Shown here one piece after another: positions 18,403-28,942 of a stretch of 64,000 bases of DNA. The DNA comes from Bryobacteraceae bacterium (GTDB lineage Bacteria; Acidobacteriota; Terriglobia; Bryobacterales; Bryobacteraceae). The notes below the pieces were generated by a model, which was not told the origin of the DNA, made no database searches, and saw only the letters and a list, made by a program, of their open reading frames with translations. The DNA is taken from the NCBI GenBank assembly GCA_026129905.1, contig JAHCHE010000001.1, positions 124,001 through 188,000 of the forward strand, in the 5' to 3' direction. Position 1 is the first letter of the stretch, and every line of letters begins with the position of its first letter. A program made the translations under genes and the position numbers.

Positions 18403-19976
18403 GCGCGCCGCGAGGCGGCGATCCCGCGGAGCGCCGGCAGTACGTCGCCGATGGCGACCGGTCCCGAGCCTGGATCGCCCAACCCGAAATACAGCCGCCG
18501 GTAGAGTGGATAGAGCTGTTCGTACACAGCGCTCTCAGCCGCGTCGGGCTGAATGGTCCTGTAACTGGGGCAGAGCTTGTCCTGCGCCTCTTCCACCGAC
18601 GAGAAGACGCCGGCGGCAAGAAACGCGAAAATGGCCGAGCCGAGACTGGTAACTTCGCTCTCCGGGACGAGCACCGGCTTGTTGAACACGTTCGCGTAGA
18701 CGCGGTTCAGCGTCTCGTTCTTCTGCGGCACGCCGCCCCCGTTGATGACGCGGTCGATGCGGACGCCGTGCTCGCCCATCCGCTCGAGGATGACGCGCGT
18801 GTGGAACGCCGTCCCTTCAATGGCGGCGAACAGTTCGTCCTGCGCCGTGTGCGTAAGATTCCACCCCAGCGTCACGCCGCCGAGGTTGGCGTTCACGAGC
18901 ACCGTCCGGTCCCCGTTGTCCCAGGTGAGCCGCAGCAGTCCCGTCTGCCCGGCGCGGTAGGCTTCGAGTCCTTGCGAGAGATCGGCTACGGTGGAGCCGG
19001 CCCGGCGCGCGATGGCGTCGAAGATGTCGCCCGTGGCGGACAGACCCGCTTCGATGCCGGCGTATTTCGGATGAATGGAACCCTTCACCACGCCGCAGAC
19101 CCCGGGGACCAGCGTCGTTTCCCGCGCGATGGCCATGATGCACGTCGAGGTTCCCACCACGTTGACCACGTCGCCTTCACGAATGCCCGCGCCGATGGCG
19201 TCCCAGTGCGCGTCGAAGGCGCCCACCGGAATCGGGATTCCGGGGCGAAGCCCGAGCTTCTCCGCCCACTCGGCGCTGAGGCGGCCGGCGATCGCCTCCG
19301 ATGTCTCGTAGCGTCCGTCGAGTTTGTCGCGGACGCCGGCCAGCAAGGGATCCACCGATGCCAGAAACCCTTCCGGCGGCAACCCGCCCAGTTCCGCGTT
19401 CCACATCCACTTGTGTCCCATCGCGCAGATGGAGCGGGGGACGCTTGCCGGGTCGGCGATGCCGCAGAGTACGGCGGCCACCATGTCGCAATGCTCCAGG
19501 GCCGTCTCCATGCGGCGGCGCTTGTCCGGGTTGTTCCGCAGCCAGTGGAGCAGCTTCGAGAAGCCCCATTCCGAGGAATACGTGCCGCCGCACCAGTCGA
19601 TGGCCTCCATGCGCTGGCGCCGGGCCGCCTCCGTGATCTCCGCGGCCTCTCCCTTGGCGCGGTGATCGCACCAGAGGTAGTAATCGTCGAGCGGAACCAG
19701 AGCTTCGGAGACGGGAATCACGCTGGAGCCGGTGGTGTCGAGCGCCAGCGCGACGATGTCCCTCCCCTGGACGCCGGCCTCCGACAGCGCGGCGCGCATC
19801 GCCTTCTCAAGCGCCGCCATGTGGTCGGCGTGGCTCTGCGTGGCATGATCGGGGTCCTCGCGCTTGCGGTGGAGGGGAAAGTCGGCGGTCGCGGAACCGA
19901 GGCGTCCCTTCTCGCTATCGACGATGGAGACCCGCACGCTCAAGGTGCCGAAATCGACGCCTGCAACAATGGCCAT
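18393..19976 (-). CDS. araB: Ribulokinase (FGGY kinase)
   Basis: A 527-residue sugar kinase of the FGGY family. The N-terminus AGVDFGTLSVRVSIVD binds ATP phosphate, DTTGSSVIPV and YYLWCDHRA are sugar-site elements, WCGGTYSSEWGFSKLLHWLRNNP is characteristic of ribulokinases, and the C-terminal VINGGGVPQKNETLNRVYANVFNKPV is the adenosine/FGGY signature. It would phosphorylate L-ribulose (these enzymes accept several 2-ketopentoses). No araA or araD homologue is visible nearby; the closest pentulose-related genes are the HUMPS-family pair at 36337-37964. Its promoter must lie in the 147-base gap shared with the toxin-antitoxin pair. Confidence 0.93.
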   Translation of the reverse strand: MAIVAGVDFGTLSVRVSIVDSEKGRLGSATADFPLHRKREDPDHATQSHADHMAALEKAMRAALSEAGVQGRDIVALALDTTGSSVIPVSEALVPLDDYYLWCDHRAKGEAAEITEAARRQRMEAIDWCGGTYSSEWGFSKLLHWLRNNPDKRRRMETALEHCDMVAAVLCGIADPASVPRSICAMGHKWMWNAELGGLPPEGFLASVDPLLAGVRDKLDGRYETSEAIAGRLSAEWAEKLGLRPGIPIPVGAFDAHWDAIGAGIREGDVVNVVGTSTCIMAIARETTLVPGVCGVVKGSIHPKYAGIEAGLSATGDIFDAIARRAGSTVADLSQGLEAYRAGQTGLLRLTWDNGDRTVLVNANLGGVTLGWNLTHTAQDELFAAIEGTAFHTRVILERMGEHGVRIDRVINGGGVPQKNETLNRVYANVFNKPVLVPESEVTSLGSAIFAFLAAGVFSSVEEAQDKLCPSYRTIQPDAAESAVYEQLYPLYRRLYFGLGDPGSGPVAIGDVLPALRGIAASRRAQS

Positions 19977-20091
19977 AAATCAAGCTCCCGGGGGCAACAA
20001 TACTGAACCACCATACAACAGCGGCGCGTTTTGTCGGCGGCAACGCGCAACACGCGGGCAAAGTGAAACTTGATCCCTTTGCCGCGATGTT

Positions 20092-20105
20092 ATTACAGTT
20101 GTAAT
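20092..20105 (+). promoter_or_regulatory. Palindromic operator candidate before the toxin-antitoxin pair
   Basis: ATTACA-GT-TGTAAT is a perfect 6-base inverted repeat 18 bases upstream of the antitoxin start. AbrB/MazE-fold antitoxins usually repress their own operon by binding such AT-rich palindromes. A TTGATC (20070-20075) and TATTAC (20091-20096) could serve as a weak promoter overlapped by the site. Confidence 0.5.
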
Positions 20106-20123
20106 TACGTTGGAGATTGAGCA

Positions 20124-20348
20124 TTGATCGCAGTCAAGGTTCGCAAATTTGGCAATTCTCTCGGGGTCGTGCTGCCGAAAGAGGTCGTCAACCGGCTCCA
20201 GACCGGCGACGGACAGCCGCTGTTCCTGATCGAAACGCCGGACGGCTATCGTCTGACTCCGTACGATCCGGCTTTCGAAGAGAAGATGGCGAAGGCAGAG
20301 GACATCATCCGCCGCTATCGAAACGCGCTCCATGAGCTCGCGAAGTGA
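20124..20348 (+). CDS. AbrB/MazE-like antitoxin
   Basis: A 74-residue swapped-hairpin DNA-binding protein: MIAVKVRKFGNSLGVVLPKEV is the classic SpoVT/AbrB N-terminus and the last 30 residues are an acidic/helical tail that would bind the toxin. The start is TTG at 20124, placed after GGAGA. The stop codon overlaps the GTG start of the Doc-like gene (GTGA), the usual coupling of an antitoxin to its toxin. It most likely neutralises the downstream protein and represses the operon through the palindrome at 20092. Confidence 0.88.
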   Translation: MIAVKVRKFGNSLGVVLPKEVVNRLQTGDGQPLFLIETPDGYRLTPYDPAFEEKMAKAEDIIRRYRNALHELAK

Positions 20349-20728
20349 AAAAGCCGGTCTGGATCGAGGAGCGCGACGCGCTCGCGCTGCACGACCGGCT
20401 GCTCGCGCTACACGGCGGCGCGCCTGGGGTTCGCGATGACGCCCTCCTGCAATCCGCTCTCGCGCGCCCGCGGCAGTTTGTCGCTTATGCGAAAAAAGCC
20501 GATGTGATGGCGGCGCTGTACACCGCCGGTATCGTGCGCAACCATCCCTTCGTCGACGGCAACAAGCGCACCGGATTTCTTGCCGGCATCCTGTTTCTGG
20601 AGCTGAACGGGCATCGCTTCGCCGCGCGGGAGGAGGATGCGGCGCATGCGGTCCTGGCGCTCGCGTCCGGCGTCCTCGACGAGCGGGATTATGCGGATTT
20701 TCTGCGCGCGCATGCTACCCAGCGGTGA
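20345..20728 (+). CDS. doc: Death-on-curing (Doc) family toxin
   Basis: A 127-residue Fic-fold protein of the Doc family. The active-site motif HPFVDGNKRTGF (Hx[F]xDGNKR) is complete, so the protein is probably active; P1 Doc phosphorylates elongation factor Tu and stops translation. The start is GTG overlapping the antitoxin stop. The partner is of AbrB fold rather than the classical Phd fold, a known but less common combination. The pair sits between araB and a sulfatase gene, and may have arrived by transfer. Confidence 0.92.
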   Translation: MKKPVWIEERDALALHDRLLALHGGAPGVRDDALLQSALARPRQFVAYAKKADVMAALYTAGIVRNHPFVDGNKRTGFLAGILFLELNGHRFAAREEDAAHAVLALASGVLDERDYADFLRAHATQR

Positions 20729-20825
20729 ACGATTTCCGCGACAACGCCGCATTAAGCCAAGCGGCGGCCACGCCGCGGCATCTTGACGAACCCGCCGGGA
20801 GGCCGAATTTTGCGAGGATACCTAC

Positions 20826-22361
20826 ATGAACCGAAGAGATTTTCTCGGGACAAGCCTGCTCGCCTCGGCCCCGGCAACCGCTCCCCGTTCCGGCGCCGGC
20901 TTTCCGGCGGCCACGCCGATGTCCAAGCGGAACGTCGTGCTGTTCGTTGCCGACGATCACTCTCCGGACATGGGGTGCTACGGCAACCGCGTGATTCGAA
21001 CGCCCAACATGGACCGGCTTGCGACAGAGGGAACGCGATTCACCCACGCCTTTTGTACGACGGCCAGTTGCTCTGCCAGCCGCTCCGTGATTCTCACCGG
21101 TCTACATAACCACGCTAATGGCCATTACGGGCATCAGCACCACTACCACAAGTTCGGAAGCTTCGACAACATTGTCTCGCTGCCTGTCTATCTGAGCCAT
21201 GCCGGCTACCGGACAGCGCGATGCGGGAAGTTCCACGTTGCGCCGGAAACGGTCTACAAGTTCGAGACCGCGATACCCGGACCCGGCCGCAATCCGGTGC
21301 AGATGGCTGAAAATTGCCGTAAATTCATCGAGCAAACGTCGGATAAACCCTTCTTTTTGTATTTCTGCACCGACGATCCGCACCGCTCGGGCGATTTCGC
21401 CGACGAGCTGCCGCACAAGCCCAACCGCTTCGGCAATCCGCCTCCCGGATCCGCGGGCTACCGCGGGGTCACGGAATCGACCTACGACCCACAGGAAGTG
21501 CAGGCGCCGGGATACCTGCCCGATACTCCGGCTGCGCGGGCGGAGATCGCTCAGTACTACCAGTCGATCTCGCGCATCGACCAGGGACTCGGCCGTTTAG
21601 TGCAGGTTCTTCGAGAGTCGGGGAAGTTCGAGGAAACGCTCTTCTTCTACATTTCGGACCACGGGATTGCCATGCCGAACGCGAAAACGACCCTCTATGA
21701 CGGAGGCATGAACTCGCCGTGCGTGATGCGAAATCCCTATGCGGGGAGTCGAGGCGTAACAAGCAATGCGATGATCAGTTGGACGGACCTTACGCCCACC
21801 ATCCTGGACTTCGCGGGGGCGCTTGAACCCGAGAGCGGAAGGCTGAGGAGGGAAGTGCTGGAGCGGATCCCCGCCAACAGGTCTAGGTCCGATCCACAGG
21901 AAACAAGCGTCACCACGCGCGGCGAGTTCCACGGACGTTCTTTTCTTTCGCTCGCCGGCAGGGAATCGGCGCAAGGATGGGATGAGGTCTACGCCTCTCA
22001 CACCTTCCATGAGATCCAGATGTACTATCCGATGCGCGTCGTCCGCGGGCGGCGGTACAAGTTGATCTGGAACATCGCCTATCCGCTTCCGTACCCGTTT
22101 GCCAGCGATCTTTGGGCCGCGCCAACCTGGCAGGCGCAGTTCCGGCTGGGCCTGGACGCCCCGTATGGGCCGCGGACGGTTCGAGACTACATCCAGCGGC
22201 CCCAGTTCGAATTGTTCGACCTTCAAAACGATCCGTACGAACGGGTGAACCTCGCTCCCGACCCGAAACACGCCGGCCTTCTGGAGGAATTCAAAGGCAA
22301 ACTGAAAGCGTTCCAGAAGCGTACAGCCGATCCGTGGATCATGAAGTGGGATTACGAATAG
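20826..22361 (+). CDS. Exported sulfatase (N-sulfoglucosamine sulfohydrolase-like)
   Basis: A 511-residue type I sulfatase. The N-terminus NRRDFLG is a Tat-type signal. Metal ligands appear in VLFVADDHSPDMGCYG, and the formylglycine site is Cys82-Ser-Ala-Ser-Arg86 followed by SVILTG: a CxAxR form of the usual CxPxR, so it depends on a sulfatase-maturating enzyme not seen in this window. HNHANGHYGHQHHYHKF, CGKFHVAPE and the SDHGIAMPNAKTTLYDGG region resemble heparan N-sulfatase/sulfohydrolase members. An Arg-rich insert around 345-365 is unusual. The terminal FELFDLQNDPYERVNLA segment is standard. It probably removes sulfate from polysaccharide outside the cytoplasm. Confidence 0.92.
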   Translation: MNRRDFLGTSLLASAPATAPRSGAGFPAATPMSKRNVVLFVADDHSPDMGCYGNRVIRTPNMDRLATEGTRFTHAFCTTASCSASRSVILTGLHNHANGHYGHQHHYHKFGSFDNIVSLPVYLSHAGYRTARCGKFHVAPETVYKFETAIPGPGRNPVQMAENCRKFIEQTSDKPFFLYFCTDDPHRSGDFADELPHKPNRFGNPPPGSAGYRGVTESTYDPQEVQAPGYLPDTPAARAEIAQYYQSISRIDQGLGRLVQVLRESGKFEETLFFYISDHGIAMPNAKTTLYDGGMNSPCVMRNPYAGSRGVTSNAMISWTDLTPTILDFAGALEPESGRLRREVLERIPANRSRSDPQETSVTTRGEFHGRSFLSLAGRESAQGWDEVYASHTFHEIQMYYPMRVVRGRRYKLIWNIAYPLPYPFASDLWAAPTWQAQFRLGLDAPYGPRTVRDYIQRPQFELFDLQNDPYERVNLAPDPKHAGLLEEFKGKLKAFQKRTADPWIMKWDYE

Positions 22362-22389
22362 GAGAAGAAGCATGGGTTCCGCGCTTGAC

Positions 22390-22420
22390 GGGCGGGCAGG
22401 TTCAAATCCGACCGCCCCAA
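22390..22420 (+). other. tRNA acceptor/T-arm-like minihelix relic
   Basis: GGGCGG (22390-22395) pairs with CCGCCC (22412-22417) around GCAGGTTCAAATCCGA, which contains the tRNA T-loop consensus GGTTCAAATCC. The T-stem itself is mispaired, and no D-arm, anticodon arm or full-length cloverleaf can be drawn upstream, so this is not a working tRNA gene. It may be a remnant of a tRNA 3' end, as left at integration sites, or coincidence. Confidence 0.3.
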
Positions 22421-22514
22421 TCAACAGGATCAACGTCACGGGCTCTTGCGAACGCCCGCCCGGTTTGGTCACAACAGGAGGCCTTGGTTTCAGGGCAGGC
22501 TATCATGGTCACCT

Positions 22515-24122
22515 GTGGCGGCGACCGAGTACGACGGCATCCTTCTCGGGTCGGGACACAACAACCTGATCCTCCAGGCGTACCTCGGGCGGGCGGGATT
22601 GAAAACCGTCTGTCTGGAACGCGCCCCGGTTTGCGGAGGCGGCCTCGCAACGGTGGAGGACCCGCGCTGGCCGGGGTTCTTCCACAATACGCACTCCTTC
22701 TACCACCGCGCGATCACCGATATGCCGTGGTACCGCGATCTGGACTTGCGGCGGCTTGGCGCCGAGTACATCGAGCCCGACCTCAACGTCACTATGCTGC
22801 TGCGCGACGGCGACGCGCTGGAGTGGTGGACGGAATTCGATCGCACGGCGGAATCGTTCGCGCGTTTCAGCCGGAACGATGCGGCCGCGCTGCGGCGCTG
22901 GCGCGACGAGTTCGTTCCGATTCTCGACCGAATCCTGAAGCCCGAGAGCATGTCGGCGCCGGCGCCGCCCGAGGAACGCGCGGCGCTTCTGGAGCGGACC
23001 AGAGAAGGCCGCCGCCTGCTCGAGGTGAGCCGCCTGTCGCCCTTGGAATTCGTCACCCTGGAGTTCGAGCACCCGGCGATTCAGGCGGGGCTTCTGTTCT
23101 TCAACGGACTGCGCGAGGTGGATCTGCGGCTGCCGGGCTTCGGGCATCACATCCCTGCCCTGCTGGCCAGCCGGCGCAAGGCGCAGATGTGCCTCGGCGG
23201 ATCGCGCGCGCTAGCCAAGGCCCTCGAGAAAGCGGTACAAGCCGGCGGCGGCGAAATTCGCCTCAATGCTACGCCGCGGCGAATTCACGTCGAGAACGGC
23301 CGGGCGGCCGGCGTGGAGACCAGCGACGGCGGCTGGGTTGGCGCCCGCCGGTTCATCGTCTCGGGATTGAATCCGGTTCAGACGTTTCTGGAGCTGATCG
23401 ATCCGAACTGTCTGCCGGCGCAATGGCGGGAGCGCGCGGCCAACTTCCGCTTCAATCTGCTGGCGCCGCTGTTCGCGCTGTACGTCAACCTGAAGGCGCC
23501 GCCGCGATACCGCGCCGCGGATACGCATCCGGAGTTGCGCGGCGCGTTCATGACCATTCTCGGGTTGGACCACGCAGCCCAGTTTTCCGAAATTGTTAGC
23601 TGCCACGAGGCGGGAGCGATTCCGCCCACCGTGATGTGGGGGTCGTGCCCGACGCGGTTCGACCCCAGCCAGGCGCCGGCGGGATTCCACACGGCGTTCA
23701 TGTGGGAGAAGCTGCCGTACCGCCTGCGCGGCGACCCGCGCAACTGGGACAGCGAGCGGGAACTCCACGCCCGGCGTATGCTCGACGTCTGGACGGAATA
23801 CGCCCCGAACCTGCGGGAGGCCACGCTGGACTGGTTCGCGCAATCGCCGCTCGACACCGAGCGGGCGCTGCCGAACATGCGCGAAGGCGACCTGCTGGTA
23901 GGCGCGCTGTCGCACGGGCAGACGGGCTACAACCGGCCGTTCGCCGGCGCCGGCCGCTACCGGGGCTACATCAGCGGCCTGTACTTGTGCGGCGGAAGCT
24001 GCCATCCCGGCGGCAACATCACCGGGCTGCCGGGTTACAACTGCGCGCAGGTGATCCTCGGCGACCTGGAATTGCCCGCGGACTGGGCGCCCGAACGCCC
24101 CAAAGCGGCGCCGGCGCCGTAA
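22515..24122 (+). CDS. Phytoene-desaturase-like NAD(P)/FAD-dependent oxidoreductase
   Basis: A 535-residue flavoprotein of the CrtI/amine-oxidase-like family. The N-terminal dinucleotide motif is GILLGSGHNNLILQAYLGRAGLKTVCLE, with HNN in place of the usual G/A residues, as in the NAD(P)/FAD-dependent oxidoreductases of the Pyridine nucleotide-disulphide domain-containing 2 type. The C-terminal FAD segment reads GLYLCGGSCHPGGNITGLPGYNCAQVIL, again typical. The substrate is unknown; no carotenoid genes are nearby. GTG at 22515 places the Rossmann motif at the very N-terminus and is preferred; ATG at 22446 would add 23 residues without family character. No convincing ribosome binding site is seen for either start. 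Confidence 0.85.
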   Translation: MAATEYDGILLGSGHNNLILQAYLGRAGLKTVCLERAPVCGGGLATVEDPRWPGFFHNTHSFYHRAITDMPWYRDLDLRRLGAEYIEPDLNVTMLLRDGDALEWWTEFDRTAESFARFSRNDAAALRRWRDEFVPILDRILKPESMSAPAPPEERAALLERTREGRRLLEVSRLSPLEFVTLEFEHPAIQAGLLFFNGLREVDLRLPGFGHHIPALLASRRKAQMCLGGSRALAKALEKAVQAGGGEIRLNATPRRIHVENGRAAGVETSDGGWVGARRFIVSGLNPVQTFLELIDPNCLPAQWRERAANFRFNLLAPLFALYVNLKAPPRYRAADTHPELRGAFMTILGLDHAAQFSEIVSCHEAGAIPPTVMWGSCPTRFDPSQAPAGFHTAFMWEKLPYRLRGDPRNWDSERELHARRMLDVWTEYAPNLREATLDWFAQSPLDTERALPNMREGDLLVGALSHGQTGYNRPFAGAGRYRGYISGLYLCGGSCHPGGNITGLPGYNCAQVILGDLELPADWAPERPKAAPAP

Positions 24123-24166
24123 GCGCACTCCGCGCTCACGCCGGTCCCCGCGGCTGGGCCGGCCAC

Positions 24167-24817
24167 TCAGTCGCTGGTCTTCTGGTTGAGTTTCTTGAAG
24201 CGCTGGTAGACGCGGTCAACGTAGAGCTGCGTCTCGCGGTAGGGGGGTATGCCGTTGTAGCGGTCCACCGCGCCGGCGCCGGCGTTGTAGGCCGCCAGGG
24301 CGCGGTAGAGGCCGCCGTCGTACTTTGTCAGAAGATCGCGGAGATGACGGGCGCCCGCGTCGACATTCTGGTGGAGATCGGTCGGGTCCGCATCGAGCAA
24401 CGCCGCCGTCCCGGGCATAAGTTGCATGATGCCGATTGCGCCTTTTGGCGATACGGCATCCTGGGAATAGGAGGACTCGACGGCGGCGACGCTGAGAAGC
24501 AGTTCCGGTGGCAGGCCGTGGCGCTCGGCCGCGCGGGCGAGCAGTTCCATCGGATCGGCGGGCGGCGCCGGACGCTCCGGCGGCTGAGGAACCGCTTCCG
24601 TGAATGCGGGCGGCGTGGGCGCGGGAACATGCTCCTCCGGCTCGAAGCCCACGATGTCGGAGGCGGATAGTTCGATGACGCCAGCCTCCGTCGCCAGCCG
24701 GACAATATCGCCGTCGGTTTCGTGGCGCTCGGCGCGGATGCGGAAGTTGTTGTGCAGGACGGCGTATTCGGCGGCCGTGGCCACGCCGGCCAGCAGTGCG
24801 AGCAGGAGAACCCTCAA
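24167..24817 (-). CDS. Exported lytic transglycosylase (SLT domain)
   Basis: A 216-residue exported peptidoglycan lyase. A signal peptide (MRVLLLALLAGVATAA) is followed by a small beta-rich segment (about 17-60), a Pro-rich linker and the SLT fold (about 88-205). The catalytic glutamate is Glu114 in AAVESSYSQDAVSPKGAIGIMQLMP; AAYNAGAGAVDRYNGIPPYRET is the second signature. It cleaves glycan strands to 1,6-anhydromuropeptides. It is convergent with the oxidoreductase gene and divergent from threonine synthase 1, so it stands alone. Confidence 0.93.
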   Translation of the reverse strand: MRVLLLALLAGVATAAEYAVLHNNFRIRAERHETDGDIVRLATEAGVIELSASDIVGFEPEEHVPAPTPPAFTEAVPQPPERPAPPADPMELLARAAERHGLPPELLLSVAAVESSYSQDAVSPKGAIGIMQLMPGTAALLDADPTDLHQNVDAGARHLRDLLTKYDGGLYRALAAYNAGAGAVDRYNGIPPYRETQLYVDRVYQRFKKLNQKTSD

Positions 24818-24905
24818 GCCGTTGACCTTCTTCCCTCTATTTTAGTGACGCAGCGCCTGCCCGCCGCGTGCAGCCATGGCGGCGCTTCGCTATCATATGC
24901 GTGCC

Positions 24906-26115
24906 ATGACCACCCTCACGCACCTCCAATGCTCCGCCTGCGGGAAAACGTACGAGGCCGGCCGCGCGCTCAACGTGTGCGCGTGCGGAGGCCCGTTGCT
25001 GGCCCGCTACGACCTGGAGAAGGCTCGGCGGGGGTGGAACCGCGCCTGGATTCCCAACGGCCCGTCCACCATGTGGCGATACCAGCCGATCCTTCCGGTG
25101 CGGAAGCCGGAATCGATCGTTACGCTGGGCGAGGGGTACACGCCGCTGATCCGCGCCCGCAGGCTCGGTGAACGCATCGGATCGGCCAACCTTTGGATCA
25201 AGGACGAGGGCCTGAATCCCACCGGGTCGTTCAAGGCGCGAGGCCTGTCCTGCGCGGTGTCGATGGCCGTCGAACTCGGCGTCCGGAAGCTGGTGATTCC
25301 TTCGGCCGGCAACGCAGCCAGCGCCATGGCGGCCTATGCCGCCGCGGCCGGCCTGGAGGCGCACATTTTTATGCCCCGGGATGTCCCCCAGGCCAACTAC
25401 ATCGAATGCCGGGCGTTCGGCGCCCGGGTCACGCTGGTCGACGGCCTGATCAGCGATTGCGCCCGCATGATCGGTGAGCGCGCCGGCGAGGGCTGGTTCG
25501 ACGTGAGCACGCTGAAGGAGCCTTATCGCATCGAGGGTAAGAAAACCATGGGATACGAAGTGGCCGAGCAATTCCACTGGGAACTCCCGGACGCGATCTT
25601 CTACCCCACCGGAGGCGGCGTGGGCCTGATCGGCATGTGGAAGGCGTTCGAGGAAATGGAGCGGATGGGCTGGATCTCCGCCAGGCGGCCGAAGATGATC
25701 GCCGTGCAGGCTTCCGGGTGCCAGCCCATCGTGCGCGCGTTCGAGGAAGGAGAACCGCGGAGCAGGTTCTGGGACAACGCTTCGACGGTGGCTAGCGGGC
25801 TGCGCGTTCCCAAACCGCTCGGGGATTTCCTGATCCTGGAGGCTGTGCGCGCCAGCGGCGGCGCGGCGATCGCCGTCGAGGACGCAGAACTGCTGGAAGC
25901 CGGCGGCGACCTGGCGAACGACGAGGGCATCTTCGCGGCCCCTGAGGGCGCGGCCTGCGTGGTCGCGCTGCGCCGCCTGCTGGAAAGCGGTTTCCTCAAT
26001 CGGGACGAACGGGTTGTGATCTACAACACGGGAGCGGGCTTGAAATACCTGGAGGCGTACTCGACGCGTTTTCCGAGGCTGGACGGCGGCGAGCACGACA
26101 AGCTCGGCGGGCTGA

Positions 26116-26129
<14 letters not shown>
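24906..26129 (+). CDS. thrC: Threonine synthase (copy 1)
   Basis: A 407-residue PLP enzyme converting O-phosphohomoserine to threonine. It has the short N-terminal zinc-ribbon-like leader of some bacterial threonine synthases (LQCSACGKTYEA..NVCACGGPLLARYDL), then VTLGEGYTPL, the PLP lysine Lys110 in NPTGSFKARG, VIPSAGNAASAMAAYAAAAGL, the phosphate-binding PTGGGVGLIGMWK and YNTGAGLKY. ATG at 24906 is preferred over ATG at 24876 because it starts at the zinc ribbon. The 3' end overlaps that of the opposing histidine kinase by 14 bases. A second, diverged copy lies at 27587. Confidence 0.9.
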
Positions 26130-27456
<1,327 letters not shown>

Positions 27457-27586
27457 CGGCTTCACGAACAATCAGATTCGAGCGAGCATGACGAAGGCTA
27501 CAGTACTACTATACCCATGGCCAAACGACGATCGCATCGGTGATTCGTCCTATCTTAACCTTTATCTGCCGGCGAAAAATGCCGTA

Positions 27587-28897
27587 TCAGGTATTTCCTA
27601 GCAGCGCCGCGATGCGATCCGGATCGTTCGGGGCAACGATGGGGCAGTTCTGGTACTTTCCTTCAATACGGACGCCAGCCGCGGTGGCAAGTTGGCCCGT
27701 GTGGTACCGATAGACATAGTCCGGGTCCTTGAGGAGATTGCCGGTCAGCACCGCGACGACATCGTCGTCCCGCTTGATGACGCCGGCCGCGGTCAACTTG
27801 CGGATGCCGGCGAGCGTGGCGGCTGAGGCGGGCTCGCAACCGATGCCGCACAACCCGATCTGGGCCTTGGCATCGGCGATCTCCCGCTCGGTTACTTTCT
27901 CGACGAGCCCTCCGGAATCCGCCACTTCCCGCCACGCTTTGGGCCACGAGACCGGGTCGCCGATGCGGATGGCGGTGGCGAGCGTGTCGGGCGCCGTCAC
28001 CGGCTGGAACGCGCCGGGGCGCGGGTGGCGCATGAAGTCGTAGAACGGGGCGGCGCCTTCGGCCTGGATTACGGCGAGCCTCGGCATGCGGTCGATGAAC
28101 CCCTGGACGCGCAGTTCGCGAAGGGCCTTCCCGAAAGCGGACGTGTTGCCGAGATTGCCTCCGGGGAGCGCGATCCAGTCCGGCGGCGCCCAGTCCCGCT
28201 GGTCCATCATTTCAATAATGATGCTCTTTTGCCCTTCAATTCGAAATGGATTAATCGAATTCAGAAGATAAATCCCGAGGCGATCCGCGAGTTGGCGAAC
28301 GAGCGCCAGGATCTGGTCGAAATTCGCCTCCACCTGTAGGGTTTGCGCTCCGTATTCCAACGCCTGCGCCAGCTTTCCGTAGGAAATGTTGCCGTGCGGA
28401 ATGAAGATGACGGGCTGGAGTCCGGCGGCGGCCGCGTAGGCGGTCATGGAGGCCGACGTGTTGCCGGTGGAGACGCACGCGACGCGCCGCATCCCGAGCC
28501 TTCGGGCCTGCGCGACGCCGCAGGTCATGCCGTTGTCTTTGAAGGAACCCGTCGGGTTGAACCCCTGGTGCTTGAACGTTAGCCTGCGGAGGCCCCCGTA
28601 TCCCGCGGCCCGCGGCGCGTCGAGCAGCGGCGTGTTGCCCTCGCGAAGGCTGACCACCTGGCGGTAGTCGTCGAGGAAACCGATCAGCTCCCGATAGCGC
28701 CAGACCCCGCTCTGTTCGAGCGGCCTGTTATCCATGCGCCTTTGGCGCCAGGTCCGCTTCAGTTCGGCGGCGTCGAGAGCAAGATCGGGGTAGACGACCT
28801 CGAGTAGGCCGCCGCAGCGGGGACAGCTATAGATCACCTCGGTAATCGGGTAGGTAGCGCGGCATTCTGCCTCGAAACAGGCGAGCAGGGCTGGCAT
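27587..28897 (-). CDS. thrC: Threonine synthase (copy 2)
   Basis: A 436-residue threonine synthase related to, but clearly diverged from, the one at 24906. It has an N-terminal cysteine pair (CPRCGG, about 25-30), SLREGNTPLLD, PLP Lys120 in NPTGSFKDNGMTCGV, STGNTSASMTAYAAAAGL, the phosphate loop PGGNLGNTSAFGK and a C-terminal GVIKRDDDVVAVLTGNLLKDP, the standard layout of ThrC. Compared with copy 1 it keeps the Lys-Asp-Asn/Gly active-site order and the tighter Gly-Gly-Asn loop, so this one is the more canonical enzyme. Having both suggests that one may act on a different phosphorylated hydroxy-amino acid. Confidence 0.92.
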   Translation of the reverse strand: MPALLACFEAECRATYPITEVIYSCPRCGGLLEVVYPDLALDAAELKRTWRQRRMDNRPLEQSGVWRYRELIGFLDDYRQVVSLREGNTPLLDAPRAAGYGGLRRLTFKHQGFNPTGSFKDNGMTCGVAQARRLGMRRVACVSTGNTSASMTAYAAAAGLQPVIFIPHGNISYGKLAQALEYGAQTLQVEANFDQILALVRQLADRLGIYLLNSINPFRIEGQKSIIIEMMDQRDWAPPDWIALPGGNLGNTSAFGKALRELRVQGFIDRMPRLAVIQAEGAAPFYDFMRHPRPGAFQPVTAPDTLATAIRIGDPVSWPKAWREVADSGGLVEKVTEREIADAKAQIGLCGIGCEPASAATLAGIRKLTAAGVIKRDDDVVAVLTGNLLKDPDYVYRYHTGQLATAAGVRIEGKYQNCPIVAPNDPDRIAALLGNT

Positions 28898-28942
28898 GAA
28901 CCCCGATTATAGCGACAGCGGCCCGGCGTTCCGGTGCGCGCT

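Noticed and set aside
22365-22445. A complete tRNA gene around the GGTTCAAATCC motif
   Set aside because: No matching acceptor 5' strand, D-arm or anticodon arm can be drawn at the proper distance, and the T-stem is mispaired.
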